A stretch of DNA of 64,000 bases, taken from the NCBI GenBank assembly GCA_037126765.1, contig JBBCBC010000002.1, positions 45,946,889 to 46,010,888 of the forward strand, given 5' to 3'. This DNA is from Stenogyne calaminthoides. Taxonomy: Eukaryota > Streptophyta > Magnoliopsida > Lamiales > Lamiaceae. Position 1 is the first letter of the stretch; each line of letters begins with the position of its first letter. A program made the position numbers and the translations under genes. The notes beneath the pieces are model-generated. The model ran no database searches and was not told the DNA's origin. It saw only the letters and a list, made by a program, of their open reading frames with translations. Below are positions 47,468 through 59,283 of this stretch, one piece after another.

Positions 47468-47789
47468 GAGCATTCACATTGATCATTCACAGAGGCCTCT
47501 AAACATTCGATGAATAAATGTTGATGATCAAAATTATTGTGAGTCACTTTTAAATTGGAAATATAATTTCATTCATTCAAATGTATGGATAAGAGAGAGA
47601 ATATACATTTGATAGAAAAATTGGTAGAAGAAAGGTGATGGTGGATTCATAAAAAATATATAGATAGATGAATGATTGATGAACAATTATAAGAGTGTAT
47701 TTAAATAATTGAATATTTGAAAATAAGCAAAGTGAAGATGATGTGGAGGAGAGAGATGAGGGATGAATGGATTTCGATTGTGAATGCTC
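47468..47789. mobile_element. Harbinger-like MITE (copy B, shared ancestry with copy A)
   Basis: GAGCATTCACA at the left is inverted at the right (TGTGAATGCTC), with TAA on both sides (47465-47467 and 47790-47792). A diverged counterpart ends at about 22990 in copy A. Confidence 0.78.
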
Positions 47790-47792
47790 TAA

Positions 47793-48696
47793 CGGCTTAT
47801 TTGTTTCTAGCTTTGAGAGGATTTAAAATCTTGTAAGGAGAATTTGGATTTAAATAAAAGTTGTATTTGAATGTTGTATATATTTGGGAGTATGAATTTT
47901 ATAGAATTTAATAGAGTAAAATTTTAAAAAGATGCGATAAATGATTGATTGTGTATTAAAAATTGTTTATAAGTAGAAGACATAGGAGCAACTCTAATTC
48001 TAGCTCTCAATCTTGAGTGAGCAATTTGACATGTGTGTCATCTCAAAAGTTTCATACAGTTACCGTTAAAAACTTCTACATCTTCCAATGAATTCTACCC
48101 TAAAATTAACTATTCATGTGTTCCATTTAAAATAAAAAATAAAAAATCAAGAGTGGTGGTGGCCCCCACAAATCTGCAACCAATTTTAATTCCACAACTC
48201 CACTTCCCCACTTCCCATTTTTAATTATTTGAGTGTCTTAGGCCAAAAAAAATAAAATTGAGTGTCACACATGATTTCTCCCCTCTCACTTTCTGTCCAT
48301 TTTTTTCTCTTTCCCAGGAAGGGATACTTCTTCCTCTACCTTACTACTTAGGCCACATCATCTAACCTTCAATCATCTCTACTTTCAATTTGAGTGACAA
48401 GTTTGAGTCCACTTAAAATTCCTTCCTAGCGTTAGAGCTGCTCTAATAATATGTAAAATAGAACAAGAGAAAAGAGAATGTTGAGTTGTGTACATAATAA
48501 TAATTAAAAAGTAAATGATAGATGATTGATAATGTATAGATAATTGTCATTGAAAAGAGTAAAATAAATGTATTATAAATATTATAGAGTAGAATTTTAG
48601 AGGATTTAAAATTCTATACCAAAATCTGAATAAACAAACAATAATTGCAATTCGAAATTTTATATGTGATTTCCCACATCATAAACAAATAAACCC
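47793..48696. mobile_element. Second Harbinger-like MITE with a third element nested in it
   Basis: Ends CGGCTTATTTGTTT and AAACAAATAAACCC are inverted and flanked by TAA. The whole piece is missing from copy A, where the sequence goes directly to AGGGTCTAACATTCC. Inside, 47988-48455 has its own inverted ends (GAGCAACTCTAATTCTAG and CTAGCGTTAGAGCTGCTC). Confidence 0.7.
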
Positions 48697-48699
48697 TAA

Positions 48700-50018
48700 A
48701 GGGTCTAACATTCCTTGCAAGACGATGTGCTAGCTTATTGTCATCCCGATTAACCAAATATATGGAAAAATTCGGAAAAAATCTTCTAGAAATAAATAAT
48801 GAATGAATGTTTCTTTACATTGAGCAATCAAAATCGAGAGATGTGTACATATTTCCATAATATTCAAATGAAAATTTGTCTAACACAGTAGCCAAAAATG
48901 CATTATTAAAGATTCTTTTCCACGTTATCAATTGCATTCTTCAAAACATTTCTGCTTGGCTATGCCTTGGGAGGACTATCAATCGCATTCTTCAAAACAT
49001 TTCTGCGGTGCATTAAACATTACAAAAGTGAAAAAAGAAAAAACGAGCATTGTACAACTTAATAATATTACTAATAATTAAGTTTACATATAGTATACAA
49101 AAAATAAAATAAAAATGTGTGAGATTAAAAAAAAAGGATATAGCAGTAATTGCAATAAATTAAATAACCAAATAATTTATTTTTATTATTCAGCACTCAT
49201 AGACTCATAGTCATAGCTTATAACCTTAGTATTAAAATCAAATTTACTCTAATATGCTCTGAATAACACTGTTTAGGCGGTTAAACTTTGTCTTTTTCTT
49301 TTGATATTGACTTAAATGCCTAATAAAGTCAGTAAATTATTAAAAATGAAAACTTAAAAAAATATTAATTGAGAAATGGTAGAATGAATGAGAGAAGATT
49401 ATATGAGGAAGTGTAGTTAATCAAAATAAAATAATGCTTAATTTATTTTGATTTAATCTCAGTAGCCACTATAAGTATTGTATGCTCATCTACATTGAAT
49501 TTTTTTAACCAAACATCCCTAAATTTAGTGGTAAAGGGTAAAACAGAAGTTCGTAGAAAACTTTATGTTTTAATTTCAGTAATGAAGCGTGAGTTTTTAA
49601 AAAATAATAAATAAATAAAAAGACTGAGCTATTATACATCCACTATTCGATCGAACTTTTAAAAAGTAGAAATATACTCCTCAAATGATTTCATTTACTA
49701 AAAAAATATATTTTCTAAATGTTATTTCTTTAATTTTAAGTTCTCTTTTGTTAATTTCCAAAAATGCTTAAGTACCAAAATTTTATTTATTCATTTTTAA
49801 AATTGAAGAATATAAGAAAAATGCCTTAAAAGGAAAATCTAAATGCATGTTTAGAATATAAAATTATCTAACGGGTGATTTTGATTTTTTAAAGCAAATT
49901 TGATCAAATGGTGTGTGTACTATAACTGGTGATCCAACGGCCCTAAATCCCCAAAACACGTACCTAGGATACGATTATATGGAAAACGAATGCGTAGTAC
50001 CAATTACCAAACACGCCC
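48700..50018. other. Copy B intergenic DNA, SEC13 side
   Basis: AT-rich and collinear with copy A (22990-23340, 24600-24800, 42302-42800, 44100-44190 and 44560-44866), with no gene. Stretches kept in both copies, such as the 120 bp before the TATA box (CCAAACACGCCCTATATAAA), are candidates for SEC13 promoter elements. Confidence 0.55.
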
Positions 50019-50025
50019 TATATAA
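50019..50025 (+). promoter_or_regulatory. SEC13 TATA box
   Basis: TATATAA lies about 20-30 bp before the first leader exon and is conserved in copy A at 44867-44873. Confidence 0.65.
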
Positions 50026-50173
50026 ACGCAAATAATACTGTTCTAGAGTTGTACAATTGCGCTCTCAAAAAAAAAAGAGTTGTACAATTGCAGTTCCCTC
50101 CACCATCGAGTTGTGGCGTTTCTACCGATTATCTGCAGCTCGAGCCGATCTGGCCCGATTCTCAATCTATCTG

Positions 50174-50848
50174 GTAAATCCTTGCCTTTTATCACTGAAA
50201 ATCTATTTAATTTTTTGAAATTGTTTAAATTCCTGTTTGGAATTTTTTGTTCTAATTTTCCATTTGTAAACTATGAGATCTGGGATTGAGAGTAGCCTTA
50301 GATCCGTTTCAGTTATCTGTGAGCGTGTTTGTTTCTCACAATCCTTCGAGATCGCGCTGATGTGGTATTTGTTCTTTTGTTCGGGATTCATGTCTCTAAA
50401 TTAATTTACATTAGAAATTAGCGTGTTCGTAGGATTTTTATTGGTTTAACTCAGTAGAGGGTTTATCTTACCGCTGTTTATATCAAAGATGTAGACTTTG
50501 TAGGCCTTTTGCTAAGGTTGTGAAGAATGAGATTATGTGCATAAAACTAAAATTAGACTAGTAAGGTAAAAGGGAAGACTCAAATTCAGCTGACCGTAGA
50601 AGCTAGTTACTTCTATTTAGAAGGATGCTCCATCTATTTATTAATCTGCAGTAAATTTTATATGTTTAGAGCCGTATGATTATTTAGATGTTTTATTTCG
50701 GATATGTGTTTGCTACATGGTGCTTTTAACAGATTTGTTAGGTTGTGATTATCATTATAGGAATTTGAATAATTTGAAGGCTGTTTTTAGGGATGAATAA
50801 CAAGTTTATGTGCTCCATTAAACCTTCTTTTGTATTACACTGTAACAG
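50174..50848 (+). other. SEC13 5' UTR intron
   Basis: Donor ATCTG|GTAAAT and acceptor CTGTAACAG|GAG frame 675 bp that end 52 bp before the start codon. The donor is duplicated in copy A; the acceptor is not, because the duplication ends inside this intron. Leader introns of this type often raise expression of plant housekeeping genes (inference). Confidence 0.75.
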
Positions 50849-50900
50849 GAGTTGAAAGAAAATCATAAAACAAAAGTTCTGCTCTATAACCACAAGAAAG

Positions 50901-51806
50901 ATGCCTCCACAGAAGATAGAAACAAGTCACAACGATGTTGTTCATGATGTTGCTATGGACTATTATGGAAAGCGTGTGGCAACAGCTTCTGCTGATTGCA
51001 CAATAAAAATAATTGGTGTGGGCAACAACTCGACCTCCCAGCACCTAGCGACTTTGAGTGGACATCAAGGTCCTGTTTGGCAGGTAGCTTGGGCACATCC
51101 CAAATTTGGCTCAACCCTTGCTTCATGTTCTTATGATGGTAAAGTCATCATTTGGAAGGAAGCTAATCAGAACGAATGGTCCCAATATCAAGCCTTTACT
51201 GACCATAAATCTTCTGTCAATTCGATCGCTTGGGCTCCTCACGAGCTGGGGTTGTGCTTGGCTTGTGGTTCTTCTGATGGGAATATTTCCGTGTACACAG
51301 TTCGATCAGATGGTGGCTGGGATACAATGAAAATAGACCAAGCACACCCTGTTGGGGTGACCTCTGTTACGTGGGCTCCTTCAATGGCTCCAGGGCAATT
51401 GGTTGGAACGGGCCTAATGGAGCCCGTTCAGAAGCTGGCCTCCGGTGGCTGTGATAACACAGTGAAGGTGTGGAAGCTGTACAACAATAACTGGAAAATG
51501 GACTGCTTCCCAGCCCTTCAGATGCATTCTGATTGGGTGAGAGACGTTTCGTGGGCACCAAACTTGGGTCTTCCAAAATCAACGGTTGCGAGTGCTTCTC
51601 AGGACGGTACAGTTGTGATCTGGACCGTCGCTAAGGAAGGTGATCAATGGGAGGGGAAAGTTTTGAAGGACTTCAAGGCTCCTGTTTGGAGGGTATCGTG
51701 GTCTTTGACTGGAAATTTGTTGGCCGTTGCATCTGGTGATAATAATGTGTCTCTATGGAAAGAAGCAGTTGATGGGGAGTGGCAAGAGGTCACCACTGTA
51801 GAGTAG
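50901..51806 (+). CDS. SEC13: COPII coat protein SEC13, WD40 propeller
   Basis: 301 residues in one coding exon, the usual length and structure for plant SEC13. It begins MPPQKIETSHNDVVHDVAMD and has six WD-type blades, with GHQGPVWQVAWAHP, DHKSSVNSIAWAPHELG, AHPVGVTSVTWAPS, MHSDWVRDVSWAPNLGLPKS and APVWRVSWSLTGNLLAV as landmarks. With SEC31 it forms the outer COPII cage on ER exit sites, and in other eukaryotes it also sits in the nuclear pore Y-complex. The frame is intact. Its upstream region is copy B of the duplication described here, and the gene originally faced GMII head to head. Confidence 0.97.
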   Translation: MPPQKIETSHNDVVHDVAMDYYGKRVATASADCTIKIIGVGNNSTSQHLATLSGHQGPVWQVAWAHPKFGSTLASCSYDGKVIIWKEANQNEWSQYQAFTDHKSSVNSIAWAPHELGLCLACGSSDGNISVYTVRSDGGWDTMKIDQAHPVGVTSVTWAPSMAPGQLVGTGLMEPVQKLASGGCDNTVKVWKLYNNNWKMDCFPALQMHSDWVRDVSWAPNLGLPKSTVASASQDGTVVIWTVAKEGDQWEGKVLKDFKAPVWRVSWSLTGNLLAVASGDNNVSLWKEAVDGEWQEVTTVE

Positions 51807-51977
51807 TGGAACTCTGGGGTTCTTTTGCTAGAGCATGAAATGAGATAGATTTATTTTGTTTGTCTATCTATACATATTTGGTGAATTGTTGAAGACCGTC
51901 TTTTTTTAGTTTACCTGTACTCTATATTCATTGTAGCTGAATCTTTTTGTTTGTATGGTATAATTATGGATCATTAA

Positions 51978-52335
51978 GGGCATGTATGTTTTTTGGACTT
52001 ATAGTGGGCTTGGGAAATCCCGAACTTTGAAGTCCTAAAATTTCAAAATCTTGATAAATAGTTAAGATGTATATTTATTGTGAGATTTTATAGGATAGGA
52101 TGATAGAAAAATTGATTGATGTGATATTATTATATTATTTTGAGTGTATTGGGAGAATAAAAAAGTAGATGATGTAAGTGTATAAAGAGAATAAAAAGTA
52201 GAGTAGTAGTTGGTGATGAAATAGAGTAGGGTTAATAGGATTTCAAAATCCTTACTTTAAGTTTCAAAACAAAAGGGGGTTTGAGATTATAAAGTACAAA
52301 GTTCGGTCGGGATAGTCGCGAAACAAACATGTCCC
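51978..52335. mobile_element. Harbinger-like MITE downstream of SEC13
   Basis: GGGCATGTATGTTT and AAACAAACATGTCCC are inverted ends, flanked by TAA (51975-51977 and 52336-52338). Same family as the MITE split by the Gypsy element. Confidence 0.82.
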
Positions 52336-52339
52336 TAAT

Positions 52340-53472
52340 GGAAAAAAGAATGTGATTATGATAATCTCCTCATCTTGGGGGTGGTTTGATTAGAATTGCA
52401 ATCCATCGATCTTTCTTCGCCACTTTGAATCTCACTGTGGAATAGATCTTGGGAAATTGCTGCTATCTTAGTTCTGAAAGCGTTCATGACAGGTTCTGAA
52501 AATATGATCCTACTTAAAATCCATTTGGCAGAGTTTAAATTTGACTTGGGGTATGTTTTCGAGCTCTGAAAACAGTTTCCAGATTATTTTTTTCCAAAAA
52601 TTATGAGACAAGATAACCTTGGAAAAAAGGGATTTTGAAAGTTATTTGTACTCTGTATCTGTAGTGATTGAAAAACCTCTGTATTCTTTAATGTTATGTA
52701 GATTTTTTTTTATATATAAATTCAATTTATTTAGAGTCATTTTCAAATGAGATACCTATTGTCTTTATTTTAAGCTAACCTCCGACCGCCACCTTACACA
52801 GCCGCGTCCACCACTTTTTTTCTCTTTCTGCGGTGATGGGACCGCATCTATCCCACCACCTTCCAAAGACAAACACAGAACTGCTTTCATCGTTTCTTGG
52901 GTGTCATTTCCTGCACGTCGTCAGCACCATCTTCTTTCTCCTCGTGCCACGGAGCCTTTATCGGCAGTAGGTTCTTTGATGTTGTTTCTCGATCCGACGG
53001 GTTGATCTTTCACACTGGAGCCACGGTGGCCGGTTAGTGGATCGATCCGTTAGTATTCTTTTCTTTCTGTTTATGTAGTATTAGTTTTTGTTTTTTTAAA
53101 AAGTTAGTTCCCTTTCTTCTTTATGTTTCTAGATTTGAGTTGTTCACGCCTTTTGCATGTGTCTTACTCGGTGTGGGTTTTCATCTCTTTTGTGGGTTTT
53201 ATTTTGGTTGTTTTTCTTTTGTTTGTTCTTTTGGTGGGTGCACCATTGATAAATTTTAGAGGAATTGAATTCGGTCTTAATGTGTGGTTTTTCTTTGTTT
53301 CATGTGCTTACACATTGATGTGCACTCGATTTGGTTCTATCCTTCTCAGTTCTTCACGACTATTCAAGACAGACACTAATTCAGACTATCAATTATCTAT
53401 AGAATTGTGCTTGTATTATGTAATATTTTCTTCAATAAAAAATCCTTTTTCTATTTTTTTTTTAAAATATTA
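52340..53472. other. Intergenic DNA with a non-AT-rich block, no gene supported
   Basis: 52780-53040 is richer in GC and could be the edge of a decayed retroelement or a leader. The open frame at 53123-53512 is hydrophobic and lacks any recognisable motif. Confidence 0.35.
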
Positions 53473-53771
53473 CTCTCTCCGTCCCAATTTTAACATGTTT
53501 ACTGTGCACTAGGAGTTTAAGAAAAAATTGTTTATTAGTATTTTAGGTGATAAAGTGTTGGAGATAGAAAGGAGAATTAATCAACTTTATTGAAAAGTAT
53601 AATAATATTTATTAAAAGTGAAGTGTTGAAAGTATGAGAGAGTGACGTATGATAAATATGTGTTTAAAGAGTGTGAATTAAAGTGAGCATTTTTATTTAA
53701 AAAAATATAAAATTAAAATTGAAATAAATAAAAATAAAAATAGTGTAGTTAAAGATTTGAACGAAATAAAG
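53473..53771. mobile_element. Stowaway-like MITE, degenerate
   Basis: Starts CTCTCTCCGTCCCAATTTTA after TA. The right end is a weak inverted copy followed by TA. The next stretch (53789-54441) has CAGAGTATAGCAAT and GTGGATGCTCTG near its ends and may be another MITE. Confidence 0.5.
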
Positions 53772-54523
53772 TATAAGAGATTGTGTCGACAGAGTATAGC
53801 AATAGAATTTTCATCCATCCATCCACTCTCTCATCTCCACATCATCTGCTTTTAAATACTTAACTTTTTAAACAAACTTTCACAATGGTTCATTTAATCA
53901 TCCATCCATTCATTCACTATTTATGGGTCCCACCATGACTTCATCCCACTTTATGCATATTATAATTATTAAGAATTATATTATTTTTTAATATTGATAT
54001 TATTAATCAAAATATTAAAATAAGATAGTAATTAATTATAAAATAATTCCAAGTAAACAAAATTGAGAAAATCTAAGTAGAATATTAAATTAAACATTTA
54101 GATTACTTGAAAGTTAGGAAACCCAACATTCAATTAAAACATTCAATTGTTAAAAAGTTTCAATTCACATGCATATTTGAAATTAATCCAAATTTTAAAT
54201 ATAAAAAATTTATAAGTTTACATATATTAAAAAACATAAATAAAAATAAAAAATGAAAAAGTACTCTCTTATGTCATCACATTTACTTTTTTGCAAAAAA
54301 TACACTTTCTCTCTCCATCCATTACATTGGATGGATGACACTCTCTCTCCAATCCAATGAAGACCCACAATGGTGTTAAATACCAACTTTCATCCATCAA
54401 ATGGTTAAACACCCATTGAATGGTACATTGTGGATGCTCTGACAGACTTCAAAACGATCAATTCAATCTTTAAAAATAAACCCATTTTCACTAAATTCCA
54501 CCTATCCTGCTATCCATAAAAAT

Positions 54524-54785
54524 TGTTGTAAATATATTAACCATTGTGGACATTACTTATTTTATTGGGCTTATTGTCAGATGGGCTTAGGGTTTTAGGG
54601 TTACAGTCCATCTCCTCTTCTATATATATATCTGTCTCCTGTTGTAAGCGTAAGAGAAGATACAGAGAAATTCAGTTAAAACCCTCCTGGCTTGGTCGCC
54701 CCCAGACGTAGTCATCCTGACGAATTGGGTCCACAATTTTTTCTTCTTGTGTTCTTCATTCGTTCTTTATCTTGATTTTACAACA
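54524..54785 (+). repeat. 5' LTR of the Copia element
   Basis: 262 bp, TGTTGTAAATATATTAACCA to GATTTTACAACA, with a TATA stretch at about 54621. The following CGTTATCAGCACGA is a common Copia primer-binding sequence. Confidence 0.85.
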
Positions 54786-55099
54786 CGTTATCAGCACGAT
54801 TTCCCTAGATCTTTCTTCTGAATACGACTCCAGAATTGCTCTCGGAACACGGTCAGTTTTTCATGATTTGCGAACTCAATCTGTTTTGAAAACCTTTATT
54901 TTTGCTTCGATTAGAATATGTTAAATGATATGACAATGCGATTATAATTGTTAGAGTTATGATAATATACTAGTACAATATAACGATCTGATGTTGATAT
55001 GTATTGTGTTATCGTTTTTCAGTTTTTAAGATCTACGCTCTAAATATTAATGGGATACACATAATTTGTAATTTTCAAATGTTGATTACACTAATACAC

Positions 55100-55385
55100 A
55101 TTTGGGCTTGGACAGCTGTGAAAAATGACCTTGGAGAGTTGTTAAAACCGCTCTCCAAGCATCAGCTGTCCAAGCTTGGACAGCTGATAAAAAACCGTTG
55201 TCCAAGAGAAGCATTTGGACAGCGGTTTATAACAGCTTTGCAAGTTTAATCTTGGACAGCGGTTGATAACCGCTGTCCAAGCCTTTGTCTTGGACAGCGG
55301 TTATCAACCGCTGTCTAAGTCAATATTTTTTTTAATTCGTTTATTATTTTACATAGACAGCGGTTGAAAACCGCTGTCTAATATA
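55100..55385. repeat. CACTA left subterminal repeats
   Basis: At least three palindromes of the type CTTGGACAGCGGTT-spacer-AACCGCTGTCCAAG (about 55252, 55291 and 55360), plus shorter single copies closer to the end. Such arrays bind the element's own proteins in En/Spm-type transposons. Confidence 0.85.
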
Positions 55386-55953
55386 TTTTTTTTTTAATTA
55401 TTAATTTATATTTTAAAATTCCTATAATAAAACTATAAACCAAAACTTATATATACGTCCAATACCATAAACCAAAAATCCTATAATAAAACCATAAACC
55501 AAAACTTATACCACATATATATACCAAAACATCAAATTGATTAATAAACATACACATCATGAAATAAATAAACATACAATCATAAACATATATACGTCCA
55601 ATACACCAAAAACATGAAATATATATCATCACAAATATATAAAAGAAATTACATGCTACCAAAATTTCAAACAACGTTCAGTTAATATCGTATGAATATA
55701 AGAATTGATTGTAAAGGTACCCCGCGCGTCCAATCGTTTTTCCATTTCTCCAGTCTTTTGTTAGAGTAAGAATTGAGCTCACGTTCATAACAAACTGCAA
55801 ACAACGAATCAATCAATATAGTATGATTTTTTATTCAATTAATAATAATTTAAATAAATCGATAAATTGACTTACATTGAGAGGAATGTTCGTTAGAGAA
55901 GCGCGGATTATGTCTTCAATATCTCGTTATCTCGTTGCCTCGGAACCTGTTGA

Positions 55954-58900
55954 TTAACAATTCACTTTATTTAATAAATCAAAATAAACAACATTTAATA
56001 TAACGGAAGAAACAACATTCAATAAAGTCTTACATTTCTTTTTAGCATTTGTTTTTCTTTTTCGTTTTTTGGTTGACCTTTCTCGTTCATGACCATAAAT
56101 GTTAACAAGATCCGGATTATCATATTCATCATCATCTCTAATTATTCTCTGGTATGGGCGTGGATTTGCAGGATCATCGAAAGATGGTACATAATGAGTG
56201 AAGTTTTGAAAAGGATCATCAATTATGTCAACATCTTCATCGACATGGTCGCTAATCTGGAAACTATTGTTAAATTTGTTTGACAGAACCACAATGGACC
56301 ATTTCTTATTAACTGGCCTCGGGGACATAGAAAACTTGTTGAGCTTGATCGCCATTATGTAAGGTCATCTCGGATCTCACATTCTTCAAATCAACGCGCA
56401 TTTAAACCCGGAACTTTCAACTTGGACCCCGTTAGGATCCTCACCCAACTACACTCAAGATTGGTTGACGGTGAACAACATAGTCGAGTTCCCAAATGTT
56501 GACAATCATCCAAAGTAAGTAGTATTTGATTGATCCACCGCAGTTCGCAAAGAATGGACACTCCACTATTCTCGCATAGTACTTGTGGCATCATGATCTC
56601 TCGGTATAAAATGTGTATCCGCTTGCTAAGATAACACTTGTATGAATACACATGTCTATCGGGCATTCTCGATAACCACTTAACTCTTTTCATTCAATCG
56701 ATTCGCTTCCCGTGACAACATATTTGCTACATAACCATTGAACCGGTCAACAAACGCGTGCGATTGTGCTCAACTTCAATCCATGATCTATCTCTCGTGG
56801 GATTTCTCTTAGCAAGTGATCGCATGTGCGGTCAATAAAAAGGAAGCACGTCGACCGTGTTGTGAAGTACGCAAGAAGTGCATCCGTGTTAGTTCCTCCA
56901 TGCTAACACTTACAAAGTTGACCACCGGTAATGCCTTCACCATCCATCCTATTGGTGTACCGTAACCTGAAGTCCAATTACATCGACATTCGAATAAATT
57001 CGACCAAGACTACTCATTCTTCTACTAAATAAATAATTACGCAATGCATCCCTCCGCCCGGACATATTCATCACATATCCTTTGAGCACTTTCATATATC
57101 TCTCTACACCATACATCCATCGTGATACGAAAGGGACCACACATCCTTGTCTCGTGTACCAAATGAACTGTTAGGTGAACCATTATATCAAAAAATGATG
57201 GAGTGAAATACATCTCAAGCTCACAGAGAGTCCCCACAATCTGCCTCTCCGAAAACCAAGCAATTTTCTAGGATCTATGACCTTGCTACTCATTGCCTTG
57301 AAGAACCAACATAAATTTGTTATGGTTATGCGACATTTTCGTGCAAGATAGAACGTGTTGCAATGGGCAAGAAAGTCTCCATGATGACATGATAGTCATG
57401 CGATTTGATTCATCGGTCTCACGCCATCATCCGATACAAGTCTCTCGATGTTGGAGGAATAACCCTCTGGTACTTTCACATCCTTTAGCAATGAAGTAAC
57501 TCTTTTTCTCTCATTCTTGGACAAGGTGTGTGCGCAGGAGGTAAGAACGGTTGACCCTTTCTCTAGGCATAGGTTTTAATTTCGCTCTTATTCCCATATC
57601 AATCATATCCATTCTTGCATTGTAACCATCCTTGGACTTCTTATCGGTAGGAGAGTGTTGAGCAAGCTGGCACAAACGTTCTTCTCAACGTGCATTAGAT
57701 CAATGAAGTGTCTAACATACAACTCTTTCCAATAGGGCAATTGAAAGAAAATTGATTCCTTCTTCCAACCGCTAGTGGGGACACTCTTTTCGAAGATCTT
57801 TCCGTCTTGTGTGTCGATATTCTTCATCTCATTCAATACATCCTAACCCGACAATATCGTGGTGCTTCACCGCCTCAATTGTGCCATCGAATGCATCGGC
57901 CATTGTTACATACTTATGGGTTGGGTCCAACCACCTCCTATGTCCCATATAAAACGGTCTTCCTACAATGTCTCAAAGCGAATATGATGTGTATTCTTGG
58001 TACAACAAGGACATGCATCGCCCTTTCACACTATATCCGGATAGATTCCCATAAGCGGGAAAGTCATTGATAGTTCCAAACAAAGATGGCCTTCAACTTG
58101 AAATTATCCTTTCTACAAGCATCATACACATCGACACCCTCATCCCACATGAGCTTCAAGTCCTCTATCAAAGGAGCGGATATACATCTATGTCGTTACC
58201 CGGTTGTTTGGGTCCCGATATCAACATAGACAACATCATGTAAAGTCGCGACTTCATGCACAACTCGTGTGAAAGATTATAAACCAATGTAATCAATCGC
58301 CATGTAATCGTGGTTGGTACTTTGGATACCGAAACGGATTCATTCCGTCGGTTGAGAGTGCAAGACGCAAGTGTCGTGGGTTTCGGTGCCAAATTCTCGA
58401 TGCCCCGACATCGAATGTCTTCCATCAAAGGAATCAAATAGGTGTCTTAAAGATTCCATCTTTGATCCTATCATCATGATGCCATCTTAAATTTCTAGCA
58501 TCCACAAATACGCTATACATTCTCCCCGAATCTTGGTATTATTGGAAAGTACCACATCACCTTCATGGAGATTTATTTTTCTTATATCGCTTTAGTCCAC
58601 ACTTGGGACATTCCTCGAGGTCCGATACTCCTTTTCAAATAAGATACAATAACCCTGGACAAGCATGAATTTTCTGATGTGTTAACCCGATGGACTTGAG
58701 CATTTGTTTAGCATCATATGCTCTCTTAGGCAGTACATTTCCATCAGGCAATAAACCACTAACTGTTTCAAGCATACTTGTGAAGCACTCATCGGACAAC
58801 TGGTGAGCTGCTTTTAGGTTGAACAATATCAACACAGCTGACAGTTTTGTTGCCTTCTTACACCCGGCCACAAAGGTAATCCAAATAGAATCCCTTAACT

Positions 58901-59283
58901 TCTCCTCGACATATAAGGGTGATCTCGCAGATCATCGCTATCCCCACTTGATGTATCAACAGTCGGTACATCATCGAAAATATCCGCATCCACTGTATCT
59001 TCAAACCTAAAGTCAGTTTCTATGTTGCTTGAGCTACATCCATCTCCTCTCTCACCATGATATGTCCAAACGGTATATGTTTTATCAATACCGTGAATCA
59101 TCAAGTGGTCAAACAGACTTTCTCGACCACTAACGGTTTTTCCATTCATACATTTCCAATACGGACATGGAATGTACCGAGGGCTCTCGGTCTTGAAGGT
59201 CTAATTGCATGATTACAAAATTCTTTCACCCCATTACTATACTCATCTGATAATCGATCTGCTCGAACCCACTTTCGATCCAT
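55954..59283 (-). pseudogene. CACTA transposase (Tnp2 type), decayed
   Basis: Read on the minus strand in order: an ATG at 59283 (MDRKWVRADRLSDEYSNGVK); a frameshift before IPCPYWKCMNGK; the Tnp2 signature SDECFTSMLETVSGLLPDGN and KSIGLTHQKIHACPG (58800-58640); IENLAPKPTT and KQPGNDIDVYPLL (58400-58170); ESIFFQLPYWKELYVRHFID and MHVEKNVCASLLNTLL (57770-57650); and the DUF4218-like CELEMYFTPSFFDIMVHLTV (57230-57170). A separate C-terminal piece (56355-55954) resembles DUF4216. At least six frames are needed, so no active enzyme is encoded. A non-coding 5' exon (ending 59973) and an intron (59972-59300) are indicated by GTAAGA and CTATAG splice sites. Confidence 0.85.

Larger units (their letters stand above)
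46832..50685. repeat. Tandem segmental duplication, copy B (SEC13 side)
   Basis: The unit runs from the broken GMII exon 1 to the SEC13 leader intron. Its left end joins copy A's right end at TGAT (46832-46835), a word present at both parental breakpoints (TAGTGATATCC at 21344 and CGTATGATTATT near 50677). Copy B lacks the Gypsy element and most copy A MITEs, so it is closer to the ancestral intergenic layout, apart from its own MITEs at 47793-48696. Confidence 0.88.

Noticed and set aside
53123..53512. 129-residue hydrophobic open frame
   Set aside because: T-rich DNA gives Phe/Leu/Val-rich frames by chance. No motif, no coding context, and it overlaps a MITE end.
55252..55385. Palindromes considered as transcription terminators or microRNA precursors
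   Set aside because: They recur at both ends of a CACTA element with matching sequence, so they are subterminal transposase-binding repeats.
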